A stretch of DNA of 50,681 bases from the IMG/VR virus record IMGVR_UViG_3300045968_000130, positions 1-50,681 of that record; one strand, given 5' to 3'. This document shows, in pieces, positions 33,037 through 39,306 of the stretch. The stretch's first letter is position 1. Every line of letters starts with the position of its first letter. Both the position numbers and the translations under genes were made by a program. Under the pieces are notes generated by a model, which did no database searches, was not told the DNA's origin, and was given only the letters and a program-made list of their open reading frames with translations. The DNA comes from a virus.

Positions 33037-33336
33037 TCAATGCGTCTGAAAGCCAGCATCTCGCATGGCCTGCTGCACGACCTGGCTTACGGCCTGCTCC
33101 GTCATCTCCCTGTGGCGGACGTGCAGCCCGCCCAGCGTGGTGCCGATTTCGGTGGCGTAGTCCTCGAACGACACGCCACGTTCCATCAGCATCGCGGCCC
33201 AGACGTGGTACAGGAATCCGCAGGTCGCCATGATGCAGACCTCGACGGTCACGCCGTCGAATTCGTCGGTCAGCTTCTTGGCGTGCTCGGCACAGGCAGC
33301 GCGAAACTGCTCGTTGTCGTCGTCGGGTTCGGCCAT
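33037..33336 (-). CDS. Unknown protein of the integration operon
   Basis: 99 residues, ATG at 33336 with GAGGGGGG just upstream. The product is helical, with a hydrophobic stretch VTVEVCIMATCGFLYHVWAA in the middle and MTEQAVSQVVQQAMRDAGFQ at the end. No family is recognised. It is encoded between a small upstream gene and the excisionase-like gene in one operon. Confidence 0.65.
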   Translation of the reverse strand: MAEPDDDNEQFRAACAEHAKKLTDEFDGVTVEVCIMATCGFLYHVWAAMLMERGVSFEDYATEIGTTLGGLHVRHREMTEQAVSQVVQQAMRDAGFQTH

Positions 33337-33500
33337 CGGCCCCCCTCTTCCAGCGCCTGCAGCGCGCCCTGGATCGCGGCCAGGGCTCGCGCGATCGTGC
33401 TGCCGTCCGCGCCGCAGGGGTGCAGGTCGATGTGCAGGATCTGCTTGTCCAGGCACGCCGATACCCGCACGATCCCGGATGGCTGCGTTTCGGTCAGCAT
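33270..33500 (-). CDS. Small unknown protein, first of the integration operon
   Basis: 76 residues, ATG at 33500. The first 55 residues (QPSGIVRVSACLDKQILHID, then TIARALAAIQGALQALEEGG) look like a small alpha/beta domain; the last 20 (WPNPTTTTSSFALPVPSTPR) overlap the next gene in another frame. No family is recognised. The gene is the first after the AT-rich palindrome at 33674. Confidence 0.6.
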   Translation of the reverse strand: MLTETQPSGIVRVSACLDKQILHIDLHPCGADGSTIARALAAIQGALQALEEGGRWPNPTTTTSSFALPVPSTPRS

Positions 33501-33673
33501 GGTAAGCTCTCGTCGGGCCGGGGTCGTTCGCTTCCCTCTTCCGGGCAGACGGGCTGTCTCCCCTGGTTGCGGTCGGCGGCAGCTCCGGTCCTCTTTCCCA
33601 CGAACGCGCCATGCGTCCGTGCGAGCTGAGGCGGGATCCTGCAACCGCGTCACGCAGTCGTCAAGGGGTCCAG

Positions 33674-33708
33674 CGCAGGTATTTGAAAATAAATTCAATA
33701 TACCTGCG
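33674..33708. promoter_or_regulatory. AT-rich 35-base palindrome (operator candidate)
   Basis: CGCAGGTAT at 33674 and ATACCTGCG at 33700 flank TTGAA and TTCAA, making a near-perfect inverted repeat 35 bases long, very rich in A and T for this genome. It lies about 175 bases before the first gene of the integration operon. Size and symmetry fit a repressor binding site overlapping a promoter. The -10 and -35 boxes cannot be fixed. Confidence 0.55.
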
Positions 33709-33763
33709 GCTTTAGCGCGGGTATGACGCTGGGGTGACTGCCAGCGTTCTTACTCAAACAGAC

Positions 33764-33800
33764 AAAAACGGACGATACGGCCGGGGAGACCGTATCGTCC
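33764..33800 (-). terminator. Rho-independent terminator after the 33808 gene
   Basis: Read leftward, GGACGATACGG and CCGTATCGTCC form a perfect 11-base-pair stem with a nine-base loop, followed by GTTTTTG. It ends eight bases after the stop of the gene at 33808-34602 and would isolate that unit from the integration operon. Confidence 0.85.
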
Positions 33801-33807
33801 TTTGGTC

Positions 33808-34602
33808 CTACTTGACAGATCCGAACACACCCTGGATCGCGGCGAGCTTCGCTTTCAGCTGTACGTTCTCGGCTTCCGTCCGCTCCACCCAATCGCGCAT
33901 CAGCTGCAGACCGGCGATAGCGTCGTCCAGGGTCTTGAGCGCTGCCAGGCGGTCGCGCTCTTCGGGCGGCAGCAGCGACTCGGGAACGCCACCGATGCCG
34001 TGGCGCCGCCGATAGGTGCGGATCGCCTGCTCCACGCTGGCAACCGTCGTCGGGAATCCCTTCCGCTTGGCGATGTCCACCAGGCGGCGCGCTTCCGCTG
34101 AGACCGGCGCGTGCGGGTCGTGGTTCTCCTTCACCAGCTCCTGAATCGCGCCACGGGGCGCGTTGACGCGATCCTTGGTGTGCTGCAGCTCGATGGGCTC
34201 GTGCGGCGGTGGCGGGCCGCTGGGGTCAATCTCGGGCTCGTCCACGTGATGCCCGTTGGTCCCGGCGAGATGACCGGCGCGCGGACTGGTGGCGATCCAG
34301 TTCCGCAGCAGGTCGGTGAGGCTGCCGTCCGTGTTGCGGCTCACGTACAGGATCCCGCGACGCTTCGCCTCGTGCTGCAGCGCCTGCGTGCGATCGAGCG
34401 CCAGACCATCGGTGTAGACGACGGCTTTCAGCACGTCCTTGGGGGGCAGGGGCGGGAGCGCGCCCGTGTCGAATTTCTCCAGCCCGTTGTAGACCGCGAC
34501 CTGGGGATGGCCGCTGATGTCCTTGGGCAGCTTGTAGCCACGTCCGATGACGCACGCGACCATCGCCTTGCCATCGGACAAATCGATCGGAGTCTGCGAC
34601 AT
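33808..34602 (-). CDS. Unknown protein of terminator-bounded unit (DUF2325-like part)
   Basis: 264 residues from the ATG at 34602. The N-terminal part (AMVACVIGRGYKLPKDISGH, DVLKAVVYTDGLALDRTQAL, HEAKRRGILYVSRNTDGSLT) follows the strand-helix pattern of DUF2325-like domains, although I am not certain. The middle is Pro-rich and acidic. Residues about 185-264 form a coiled-coil-like helix ending AENVQLKAKLAAIQGVFGSV. It follows the basic protein gene by four bases and ends at a strong terminator. Expression from the consensus promoter at 35003 suggests that it is made in the lysogen. No catalytic site is seen. Confidence 0.7.
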   Translation of the reverse strand: MSQTPIDLSDGKAMVACVIGRGYKLPKDISGHPQVAVYNGLEKFDTGALPPLPPKDVLKAVVYTDGLALDRTQALQHEAKRRGILYVSRNTDGSLTDLLRNWIATSPRAGHLAGTNGHHVDEPEIDPSGPPPPHEPIELQHTKDRVNAPRGAIQELVKENHDPHAPVSAEARRLVDIAKRKGFPTTVASVEQAIRTYRRRHGIGGVPESLLPPEERDRLAALKTLDDAIAGLQLMRDWVERTEAENVQLKAKLAAIQGVFGSVK

Positions 34603-34606
34603 ACGG

Positions 34607-34939
34607 CTAGTCCTTCTTTCGCTTGGGAGTGGTGGCGCCTGCCGCTGCTTTCTGTGCGGCCCAGCGGGCTTTCTGCGCCGCCGAGATGGCGGCGCGGCCT
34701 GCAGCGCTGATCTTGGGCTTTCGCTTCCTGGTCTGCCGCGTTTTGGCTTCGGGGATTTCGCCATTGGTGGGCTCGGGTCTGGCGGGACGTCCGACAGGTC
34801 GGTGAACCAAAAACCGCAGCTCGGGGAGAGCGCGGAAATTCGGGAACGTCGTCAGCAGGTCGTGCAGCGCGCCGCTCAATCGGATCACCTCAGCTCGCGC
34901 GCCGAGCTGGATTAGCTGCTTCGTGTCAACGTGTGCCAT
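34607..34939 (-). CDS. Basic, probably DNA-binding protein heading the sigma70 unit
   Basis: 110 residues, ATG at 34939 with GGAGAG seven bases upstream. The N-terminal 50 residues are a small folded part (KQLIQLGARAEVIRLSGALH, PELRFLVHRPVGRPARPEP). The C-terminal half has an extended basic tail with ISAAGRAAISAAQKARWAAQ, a lysine- and alanine-rich motif seen in many small bacterial and phage DNA-binding proteins. It could be a regulator or a repressor of an unfamiliar type. It is the first gene after a near-consensus promoter. Confidence 0.7.
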   Translation of the reverse strand: MAHVDTKQLIQLGARAEVIRLSGALHDLLTTFPNFRALPELRFLVHRPVGRPARPEPTNGEIPEAKTRQTRKRKPKISAAGRAAISAAQKARWAAQKAAAGATTPKRKKD

Positions 34940-35002
34940 CGGGTGTCTCTCCGTTTCATGGGGGCAGGTTGTTCGGCCGGTTAGGGGCCGAAACCGTGTA
35001 GG

Positions 35003-35031
35003 TCTATACCGTGACCGGGCGGTCCTGTCAA
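35003..35031 (-). promoter_or_regulatory. Near-consensus sigma70 promoter (leftward)
   Basis: Read leftward, TTGACA (35026-35031) and TATAGA (35003-35008) are 17 bases apart. This is the best vegetative promoter in the window. The TTGACA box directly follows, and shares Ts with, the T-tract of the preceding terminator. It drives the genes at 34607 and 33808. Confidence 0.85.
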
Positions 35032-35062
35032 AACAAAACGAGCCAGCTTGAAGGCTGGCTCG
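35028..35062 (-). terminator. Rho-independent terminator after the 35085 gene
   Basis: Read leftward, CGAGCCAGC and GCTGGCTCG form a perfect nine-base-pair stem with a six-base loop (35039-35062), followed by TTTTGTTTTGA. It ends the cassette array. The T-tract runs straight into the -35 box of the next promoter. Confidence 0.85.
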
Positions 35063-35084
35063 GGTATATGAAACGCGGTGGATG

Positions 35085-35708
35085 TCAGCGGGCGGCGTGG
35101 ATGGGCGCCGCTGTTTTCAGGTGCCGCAGCAGCTTGCTATCGCGGTAGGTCAGGACGTTCAGCCCCCACTTGGTGAGCACGCTATTGCCGTTCACCAGGT
35201 GCCGCTTGAGCAGTCGAGCGCGGACCTGGCGCCAGCGCTCGAAGCTCCAGCCAGCCGTACGCTCCGCGACGTGCTGGCGGTGGCGGTAGTCGCCACGAAC
35301 AGAGGCAGGCTCGTTGAGCGTGATGCGCATGTAGATTTCTTCTTCGCGCGTCACGGTCTGCAGCTCGGGCAGCATCTCTGTCGTGACGTCGCGGACCATC
35401 ACGTAGATCGTGAGTCCCTGGTCACGCGACCGCTGGTACAGGTGCTCGACAGCTAGGGTGTTAGCCGGGAGCACGATCGGCGGGTAGCTGGTGCGGCGCC
35501 GCATGGGCGTCGGCATCGGGTCCGCCTGTTTGGTGTTTAGGTCATAGAACACGACGTCCCAATGTGTCCCCGGCTTGCGTGGGGGCAGCTGGATCGCGGT
35601 GTCCGTTACGCACAGCTTGTAGGTGGTTCCCGGGTAGCCTGGATAACACGCGCCTACTACCTCGCGGGTAGTGGGCTCCTTTCCGCTCAGGTGGTACGTC
35701 TCGCGCAT
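35085..35708 (-). CDS. Unknown protein, last gene of cassette array
   Basis: 207 residues, ATG at 35708 with GGAGACAGCC directly upstream, the repeated leader of this region. The N-terminal two thirds are beta-rich (GTTYKLCVTDTAIQLPPRKP, HWDVVFYDLNTKQADPMPTP). The C-terminal part (SFERWRQVRARLLKRHLVNG, NSVLTKWGLNVLTYRDSKLL) is a basic helical region that may bind DNA. No family is recognised. Confidence 0.7.
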   Translation of the reverse strand: MRETYHLSGKEPTTREVVGACYPGYPGTTYKLCVTDTAIQLPPRKPGTHWDVVFYDLNTKQADPMPTPMRRRTSYPPIVLPANTLAVEHLYQRSRDQGLTIYVMVRDVTTEMLPELQTVTREEEIYMRITLNEPASVRGDYRHRQHVAERTAGWSFERWRQVRARLLKRHLVNGNSVLTKWGLNVLTYRDSKLLRHLKTAAPIHAAR

Positions 35709-35742
35709 GGCTGTCTCCGTTCGCCTAGCCAGCAAAGGCCGG

Positions 35743-35764
35743 GCTAAGCGTCAGCCAGCTTAGC
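35743..35764. repeat. Inverted repeat upstream of the 35708 start
   Basis: GCTAAGC (35743-35749) and GCTTAGC (35758-35764) form a perfect seven-base-pair inverted repeat with an eight-base loop in the leader of the gene at 35085. It may be an RNA hairpin or operator; nothing else in the window shares it. Confidence 0.4.
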
Positions 35765-35789
35765 GCAAAGGTCGGCGTGTAGGGAAATG

Positions 35790-35823
35790 GGGCGGCGCCG
35801 TGGGGATTAGCTAGGCGCCGCCC
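35790..35823 (-). terminator. GC-rich hairpin after the 35835 gene
   Basis: GGGCGGCGCC (35790-35799) and GGCGCCGCCC (35814-35823) form a perfect ten-base-pair stem with a 14-base loop, 12 bases after the stop codon. There is no T-tract. It belongs to the set of GGCGCC hairpins that punctuate this array and may stop or protect transcripts. Confidence 0.55.
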
Positions 35824-35834
35824 TGGTGGTGCTC

Positions 35835-36320
35835 TCAGAAGATCACGATCCGCGCGTCACCATCGCCGTTGTGCAGCTCTGTGGTGTCGGCTTCGCCCTC
35901 GGGGTCTGCCTGGTCAGGCGCGATGCCCCACGGGGCCGCCTCATAGCCAGGTAGCAGGCTCGCGGCCTGGTGGACGATCTGGTGACAGTTCTGGGCGGCT
36001 TCGCTGGTCTGCCATTCCTCATGCTCGCAGCTCTGGTACTGCAGGCAGTGAACGGCCTTGATGATCTCGATGGGGGTCAGCGTCTTGACCGGCTGCCGGT
36101 AGAAGATCCGTCCGGCCTGCTCCACCTCGGTTGCTACCTCGGGGATGTGCGCGTAACGAAACGTGTAGCTCTTCACGTTCTCGTCATACAGGCGCTCGGC
36201 CAGCTGCTGCGGGCCTTCGACCTTGAGCCAGCCCCAACGGTGTCCGTGTAGGGTGATCTGGTCCTCGACAAAGGCCACGATGCTATTGATGTGCGTGTGA
36301 CTGCAAAGGAAGGCTGACAT
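35835..36320 (-). CDS. Unknown protein of cassette array
   Basis: 161 residues, ATG at 36320 preceded by AGGAGACAGCCAAG. The sequence has an N-terminal alpha/beta part (HINSIVAFVEDQITLHGHRW, QQLAERLYDENVKSYTFRYA) with several His and Cys residues (CLQYQSCEHEEW, NCHQIVH) that might bind metal, and an acidic C-terminus. I do not recognise a family. It follows a leader of the repeated type, CTACCCGC...AGGAGACAGCC. Confidence 0.72.
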   Translation of the reverse strand: MSAFLCSHTHINSIVAFVEDQITLHGHRWGWLKVEGPQQLAERLYDENVKSYTFRYAHIPEVATEVEQAGRIFYRQPVKTLTPIEIIKAVHCLQYQSCEHEEWQTSEAAQNCHQIVHQAASLLPGYEAAPWGIAPDQADPEGEADTTELHNGDGDARIVIF

Positions 36321-36374
36321 CTTGGCTGTCTCCTGGTTGGTGGTTAGCGGGTAGGGCAATGGGCGGCGGGTAGT

Positions 36375-36713
36375 CTACTCCTGCTCGTAGCAGTCGGTGC
36401 AAGTCGGGGCGCCGCAGCCGTACTCAACGCCAGGGCGGGGCTTGCGTCCGTCCGGTACGCGGGGGGCGTCGGGGTGCAGACCAAAGGCAGCGTTGCGGCG
36501 GCGGCGCTCGCGGTTGGCGTGTACGCGCGCCTGGGCGGCGGCAGCGGCGACCTCGGTAGGCGAGCGGTAGAAGTGAAAGGCAGTGACGACCTGCTGTGCG
36601 GCGTTCTGTACGTCCTCGGCGTTCCCGTTGTCGTACATGGTCGTTTCTGTGTCGTCAATGCGCTGCAGGACGGCGCGCAAGTGGTAGAGGGCTCGGCTCT
36701 GATCGTCTGTCAT
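36375..36713 (-). CDS. Unknown protein with C-terminal Cys motif
   Basis: 112 residues from the ATG at 36713 with CAGGAG about ten bases upstream. An N-terminal helical domain (SRALYHLRAVLQRIDDTETT) and a helical stretch with A/E/V (SPTEVAAAAAQARVHANRER) are followed by a Pro/Arg tail ending CGAPTCTDCYEQE, which has three Cys in a CxxxxCxxC spacing. The open frame extends upstream through the hairpin block at 36739-36796, but that part is a repeated non-coding element. Function unknown. Confidence 0.68.
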   Translation of the reverse strand: MTDDQSRALYHLRAVLQRIDDTETTMYDNGNAEDVQNAAQQVVTAFHFYRSPTEVAAAAAQARVHANRERRRRNAAFGLHPDAPRVPDGRKPRPGVEYGCGAPTCTDCYEQE

Positions 36714-36738
36714 GGTTTGTAGGCTCCTGGTTGGCGCT

Positions 36739-36796
36739 GTAGGCGTTCCATGCGGCGCCGCAAGGCAATTACCCTGCGGCGCCCGGTGCAACGTCT
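36739..36796 (-). repeat. Intergenic hairpin block, copy 1
   Basis: This block reads GTAGGCGTTCCATGC then GGCGCC, a variable 18-base centre, GGCGCC and CGGTGCAACGTCTA. A second copy at 37686-37745 has the same outer sequence. The stem GGCGCCGCA/TGCGGCGCC (36754-36783) has nine pairs and a 12-base loop. The TAG stop of the gene at 36795 is inside the block. Confidence 0.7.
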
Positions 36797-37376
36797 AAGC
36801 GGCTTCCTGGTCGGCTTTCTCGTGGTCCTCGAACCGCAGGATCTTCTCGGTGTCGTCGTACCGCTTCTCGGCGTACAGCTTGCGCAGGTCGGCAGCGGTC
36901 TGCTGCGGGATGTCGCTGTCGAATCCCGTGCTGCCCATCCACTGCAGATCGAATCCCCCGCTGGAGACGTTCACGATGTGGGAAACGCTGTAGTGTCCGA
37001 GACCGGCGATCTGGATGCTCAGCGTCTCGACGCGAAACCCAAGGCGCTTCGTGTTCTCGCTGCTGTTGTTGTACCAGACGTCGATGTGAATGCGGCGGCC
37101 AGCGGCGGCGGCCAGGGGAACGGCGATGATGCCGGGCTCGTGGAGCACGATCCTGCGCAGTGAGCCGGTCGGCGTCATAGCGTCGGGGTGCGTCGGGCTG
37201 CCGTTGGTCGAGATGTAGAAGTTGGGGATCCTGGTGGTCGCCTGCATGTACCGCTGCGTTCCCAGCTCGGTACGGCGCTCCCAGTACGTCAGGGCGCTAC
37301 CGTCCTGGCCGATGTAGGCGCAGGTCAGGCGGTCGGTCTTGGGCTTGAGCGGCTGAAAAACCTTGGTGTGCTTCAT
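36795..37376 (-). CDS. Unknown beta-rich protein of cassette array
   Basis: 193 residues, ATG at 37376 preceded by AGGAGACAGCCACC. It is rich in beta strands (DRLTCAYIGQDGSALTYWER, RRIHIDVWYNNSSENTKRLG, LSIQIAGLGHYSVSHIVNVS) and has a helical C-terminus (TAADLRKLYAEKRYDDTEKI). No family is recognised. The stop codon lies in the repeated hairpin block, whose copy also holds the stop of the gene at 37743. Confidence 0.72.
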   Translation of the reverse strand: MKHTKVFQPLKPKTDRLTCAYIGQDGSALTYWERRTELGTQRYMQATTRIPNFYISTNGSPTHPDAMTPTGSLRRIVLHEPGIIAVPLAAAAGRRIHIDVWYNNSSENTKRLGFRVETLSIQIAGLGHYSVSHIVNVSSGGFDLQWMGSTGFDSDIPQQTAADLRKLYAEKRYDDTEKILRFEDHEKADQEAA

Positions 37377-37412
37377 GGTGGCTGTCTCCTAGTCGGCGGG
37401 TAGAGGAACGGC

Positions 37413-37664
37413 TTACTTGGTGCGGGCCTGGGCGCGCAGCTCCAAGCAGAACTCGTTCTGCGCGGACGGCTCGCGGTACGGTTCGATGGGCAGCTCGTCA
37501 CACTCGATGGTAACGGTCAGGTGCTGCAGCTGCGGCGTGTGCTGGGTCATCAGCCGCAGAGCGTTTCTGAATTCTGCCACTGCGGCGGCGGCGTCGGCTC
37601 CGTGCTTGAAAGGGCCGTACTCCTTGTAGACGTTCTCGTCAATCGTGATGCGAACGATGATCAT
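37413..37664 (-). CDS. Small unknown protein of cassette array
   Basis: 83 residues from the ATG at 37664 with CAGGAG nine bases upstream. Its strands and helix (IIVRITIDENVYKEYGPFKH, DAAAAVAEFRNALRLMTQHT, LQHLTVTIECDELPIEPYRE) suggest a small ferredoxin-like fold. No family is recognised. An upstream extension of the frame runs through the second hairpin block and is not coding. Confidence 0.68.
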   Translation of the reverse strand: MIIVRITIDENVYKEYGPFKHGADAAAAVAEFRNALRLMTQHTPQLQHLTVTIECDELPIEPYREPSAQNEFCLELRAQARTK

Positions 37665-37685
37665 GCTCTCTGCTCCTGGTGAGTG

Positions 37686-37745
37686 GTTAGGCGTTCCATG
37701 CGGCGCCCGAACCGTTAGCAGCTCGGGCGCCCGGTGCAACGTCTA
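37686..37745 (-). repeat. Intergenic hairpin block, copy 2
   Basis: It has the same outer sequence as the block at 36739-36796, but the stem is GGCGCCCGA/TCGGGCGCC (37702-37731) with a different 12-base loop. The inner three pairs differ from copy 1 on both sides and still pair, so the RNA fold has been kept by paired changes. Confidence 0.7.
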
Positions 37746-38057
37746 GCCACCGAACGGGAAGATCGACATCAGGATCTGCTTGATGGCGTCGTCGTCGTTG
37801 TTCTCGTAGGCGCGGGCGATGTCCTCGGCGCGCGGGCGGATGTGGTGGGCAACGCTGGCAATCTGAGCGGCGCTCTTGCGGATGGCCGGGGCTGCCGGGT
37901 AGTGCTTCATGCTCGACAGCGGGATGCTCTCGAAACCGTCGGCCAGCGGCTCGACACGGCACACACACATCACGACAGCATGGCGGTGCTTGTGGTGGTC
38001 GATGTACAGGCGGACGATGTGATCCGGCTGGGGAACGTCGATCTTGGTGTCCTGCAT
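37743..38057 (-). CDS. Unknown protein of cassette array
   Basis: 104 residues, ATG at 38057 preceded by AGGAGACAGCCCAA. An N-terminal segment has many His residues (PQPDHIVRLYIDHHKHRHAV, VVMCVCRVEPLADGFE), which may bind metal; the C-terminal half is helical and acidic (IRPRAEDIARAYENNDDDAI). No family is recognised. Confidence 0.7.
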   Translation of the reverse strand: MQDTKIDVPQPDHIVRLYIDHHKHRHAVVMCVCRVEPLADGFESIPLSSMKHYPAAPAIRKSAAQIASVAHHIRPRAEDIARAYENNDDDAIKQILMSIFPFGG

Positions 38058-38093
38058 TTGGGCTGTCTCCTGGTTGGCGGGTAGTGGAATGGT

Positions 38094-38459
38094 CTAGGCG
38101 AGGTGGCGCTTAACGCGCACGCACAGGGCGTCGATCTCGGCGTCGGTCAGGGGCGCGATGATCGGCTCTCCGTCGTCGTTGGTGAAGTGGGGATCGTAGT
38201 TCCGTTCGGTGGTGCTGGTGTACTCCTGCCAGTACCGCAGGGCGGCAAGCACGGTGGACACTTCGCGCTGCTTCTCGGTCGGCGCTGGGCGGGTAGTGGT
38301 GGGCGGCGTGTCGTTCATGGCGGGTAGCTCCTGGCGTGTAGTCGGCGGGTAGTCGGTGGGCGTGTAGGGGTTTCGGCTCCTGGCGAAAAGCTGGGCGGCC
38401 ACGGCGACGGCAAGATCGGCCGTCGTCAGTCGGCGTCGGGTCATCAGTCGGCGGGCCAT
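38094..38459 (-). CDS. Unknown protein with two in-frame starts
   Basis: 121 residues from the ATG at 38459, or 74 from an in-frame ATG at 38318. Both are preceded by AGGAG at similar spacing. The DNA before the inner start (CTACCCGCCGACTAC...AGGAGCTACCCGCC) is a copy of the repeated leader of this region, so the short form may be the original gene. The N-terminal extension is basic (MARRLMTRRRLTTADLAVAV); the C-terminal part is helical and acidic (GEPIIAPLTDAEIDALCVRV). Function unknown. Confidence 0.6.
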   Translation of the reverse strand: MARRLMTRRRLTTADLAVAVAAQLFARSRNPYTPTDYPPTTRQELPAMNDTPPTTTRPAPTEKQREVSTVLAALRYWQEYTSTTERNYDPHFTNDDGEPIIAPLTDAEIDALCVRVKRHLA

Positions 38460-38480
38460 CTGTCGGTGCTCCTGGTGAAC

Positions 38481-38508
38481 GGCCCGGGCTCGAGGTACGG
38501 CCCGGGCC
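38481..38508 (-). terminator. GC hairpin after the 38516 gene
   Basis: GGCCCGGGC (38481-38489) and GCCCGGGCC (38500-38508) form a perfect nine-base-pair stem with a ten-base loop, directly after the stop of the gene at 38516 and before the leader of the gene at 38094. No T-tract follows. Confidence 0.55.
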
Positions 38509-38515
38509 GATGGCG

Positions 38516-38722
38516 TTACGCGGTACGCTCCAGGGCGCGCAGCCGGGCGCGCAGCCGGCGAACGGCTGCACGGTGCTCCTGGCGGCGGCGGCGCTCCAGC
38601 TCGCGGGGTCCGTAGATCGTCAGCTGCCAGAACTGGCGCCAGCCGCGATAGCTGCGGCACTGCTGCAGCCATCGGCGGATCTGGTGGCGCTCCTGGCGTC
38701 GGATCGTGTCGGTGGCGCGCAT
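38516..38722 (-). CDS. Small Arg-rich helical protein
   Basis: 68 residues, ATG at 38722, two bases after the stop of the gene at 38725. It is one long basic helical stretch (TIRRQERHQIRRWLQQCRSY, then ELERRRRQEHRAAVRRLRAR) with many Arg, Gln and Trp. It may bind nucleic acid. No family is recognised; the close coupling with the neighbour supports a real gene. Confidence 0.6.
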   Translation of the reverse strand: MRATDTIRRQERHQIRRWLQQCRSYRGWRQFWQLTIYGPRELERRRRQEHRAAVRRLRARLRALERTA

Positions 38723-38724
38723 GG

Positions 38725-39219
38725 CTAGAACGCGACGTCCTGGTGGTGCTGGGGGCGGTACGGCGTGCGCTGCAGCTGGATGGGCTGCGGCTGCGGCGTC
38801 GGGGCCAGGGCGGGCGGCGGGGGCTGCGTCGGCGGCGGGACGGGCGCCACTACTCGCGGGCCGCCGTTCGGGGCGCTGGGGGCGTCCTGGCGCGTCTGGG
38901 GGGGCGTCTGGCGCTCCTGGCGCTCGGCAGCGTCGGCGGCGGCCAGGGCGCGCAGCTGGGCGCTGCAGCTGCGGACTGCCTGCGCGATGGCGGCCACGGC
39001 GGCGGGCAGCTCGTCCTGGCGGCGCTCCAGGACTAGCGGCGAGAAGTGAACGGCGCTCGTGAGCTGGCGGCGCGACAGCTCCAGCTCGGGGAGCCATCGG
39101 GGATCGTCCTGGTGGGCCAGGACGTACTGCAGGGCGGCCATGCCGTCGCAAAAGGCGTTTGACGTCTCCAGGGGTGGCGGGGTCACGTAGTCGGGGCGGT
39201 ACCGGGCTGGTAGCTGCAT
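38725..39219 (-). CDS. Unknown protein with Pro/Gln-rich tail
   Basis: 164 residues, ATG at 39219 preceded by TGGAGACAGCCCA, a variant of the repeated leader. Residues about 1-95 form a helical domain (TSNAFCDGMAALQYVLAHQD, RRQDELPAAVAAIAQAVRSC). The rest is a disordered tail with many Pro and Gln residues. No family is recognised. Confidence 0.65.
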   Translation of the reverse strand: MQLPARYRPDYVTPPPLETSNAFCDGMAALQYVLAHQDDPRWLPELELSRRQLTSAVHFSPLVLERRQDELPAAVAAIAQAVRSCSAQLRALAAADAAERQERQTPPQTRQDAPSAPNGGPRVVAPVPPPTQPPPPALAPTPQPQPIQLQRTPYRPQHHQDVAF

Positions 39220-39257
39220 TGGGCTGTCTCCAGTGGGGCGCGGTCGGGCGCTCCTGC

Positions 39258-39289
39258 GCTGCCTGCAGCTCCAGGTGGCTGCAGGCAGC
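39258..39289 (-). terminator. 11-bp hairpin after the DUF932 gene
   Basis: GCTGCCTGCAG (39258-39268) and CTGCAGGCAGC (39279-39289) form a perfect 11-base-pair stem with a ten-base loop, 17 bases after the stop at 39307. No T-tract follows, but position and strength suggest a transcript end or processing site. Confidence 0.6.
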
Positions 39290-39306
39290 TGGGGAACGTC
39301 CGAACG

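Larger units (their letters stand above)
33501..33807. other. Gene-free control region
   Basis: 307 bases with no supported gene. It contains the palindrome at 33674-33708 and the terminator at 33764-33800. The leftward integration operon must start here. The short open frames on both strands have shadow-like composition. Confidence 0.6.

Noticed and set aside
38104-38117. GCGCTTAACGCGC, like the right half of the late element
   Set aside because: It lies inside a coding sequence, has no ATATAG or A-tract, and reads as ordinary codons (Arg-Val-Lys-Arg) of the gene at 38094.
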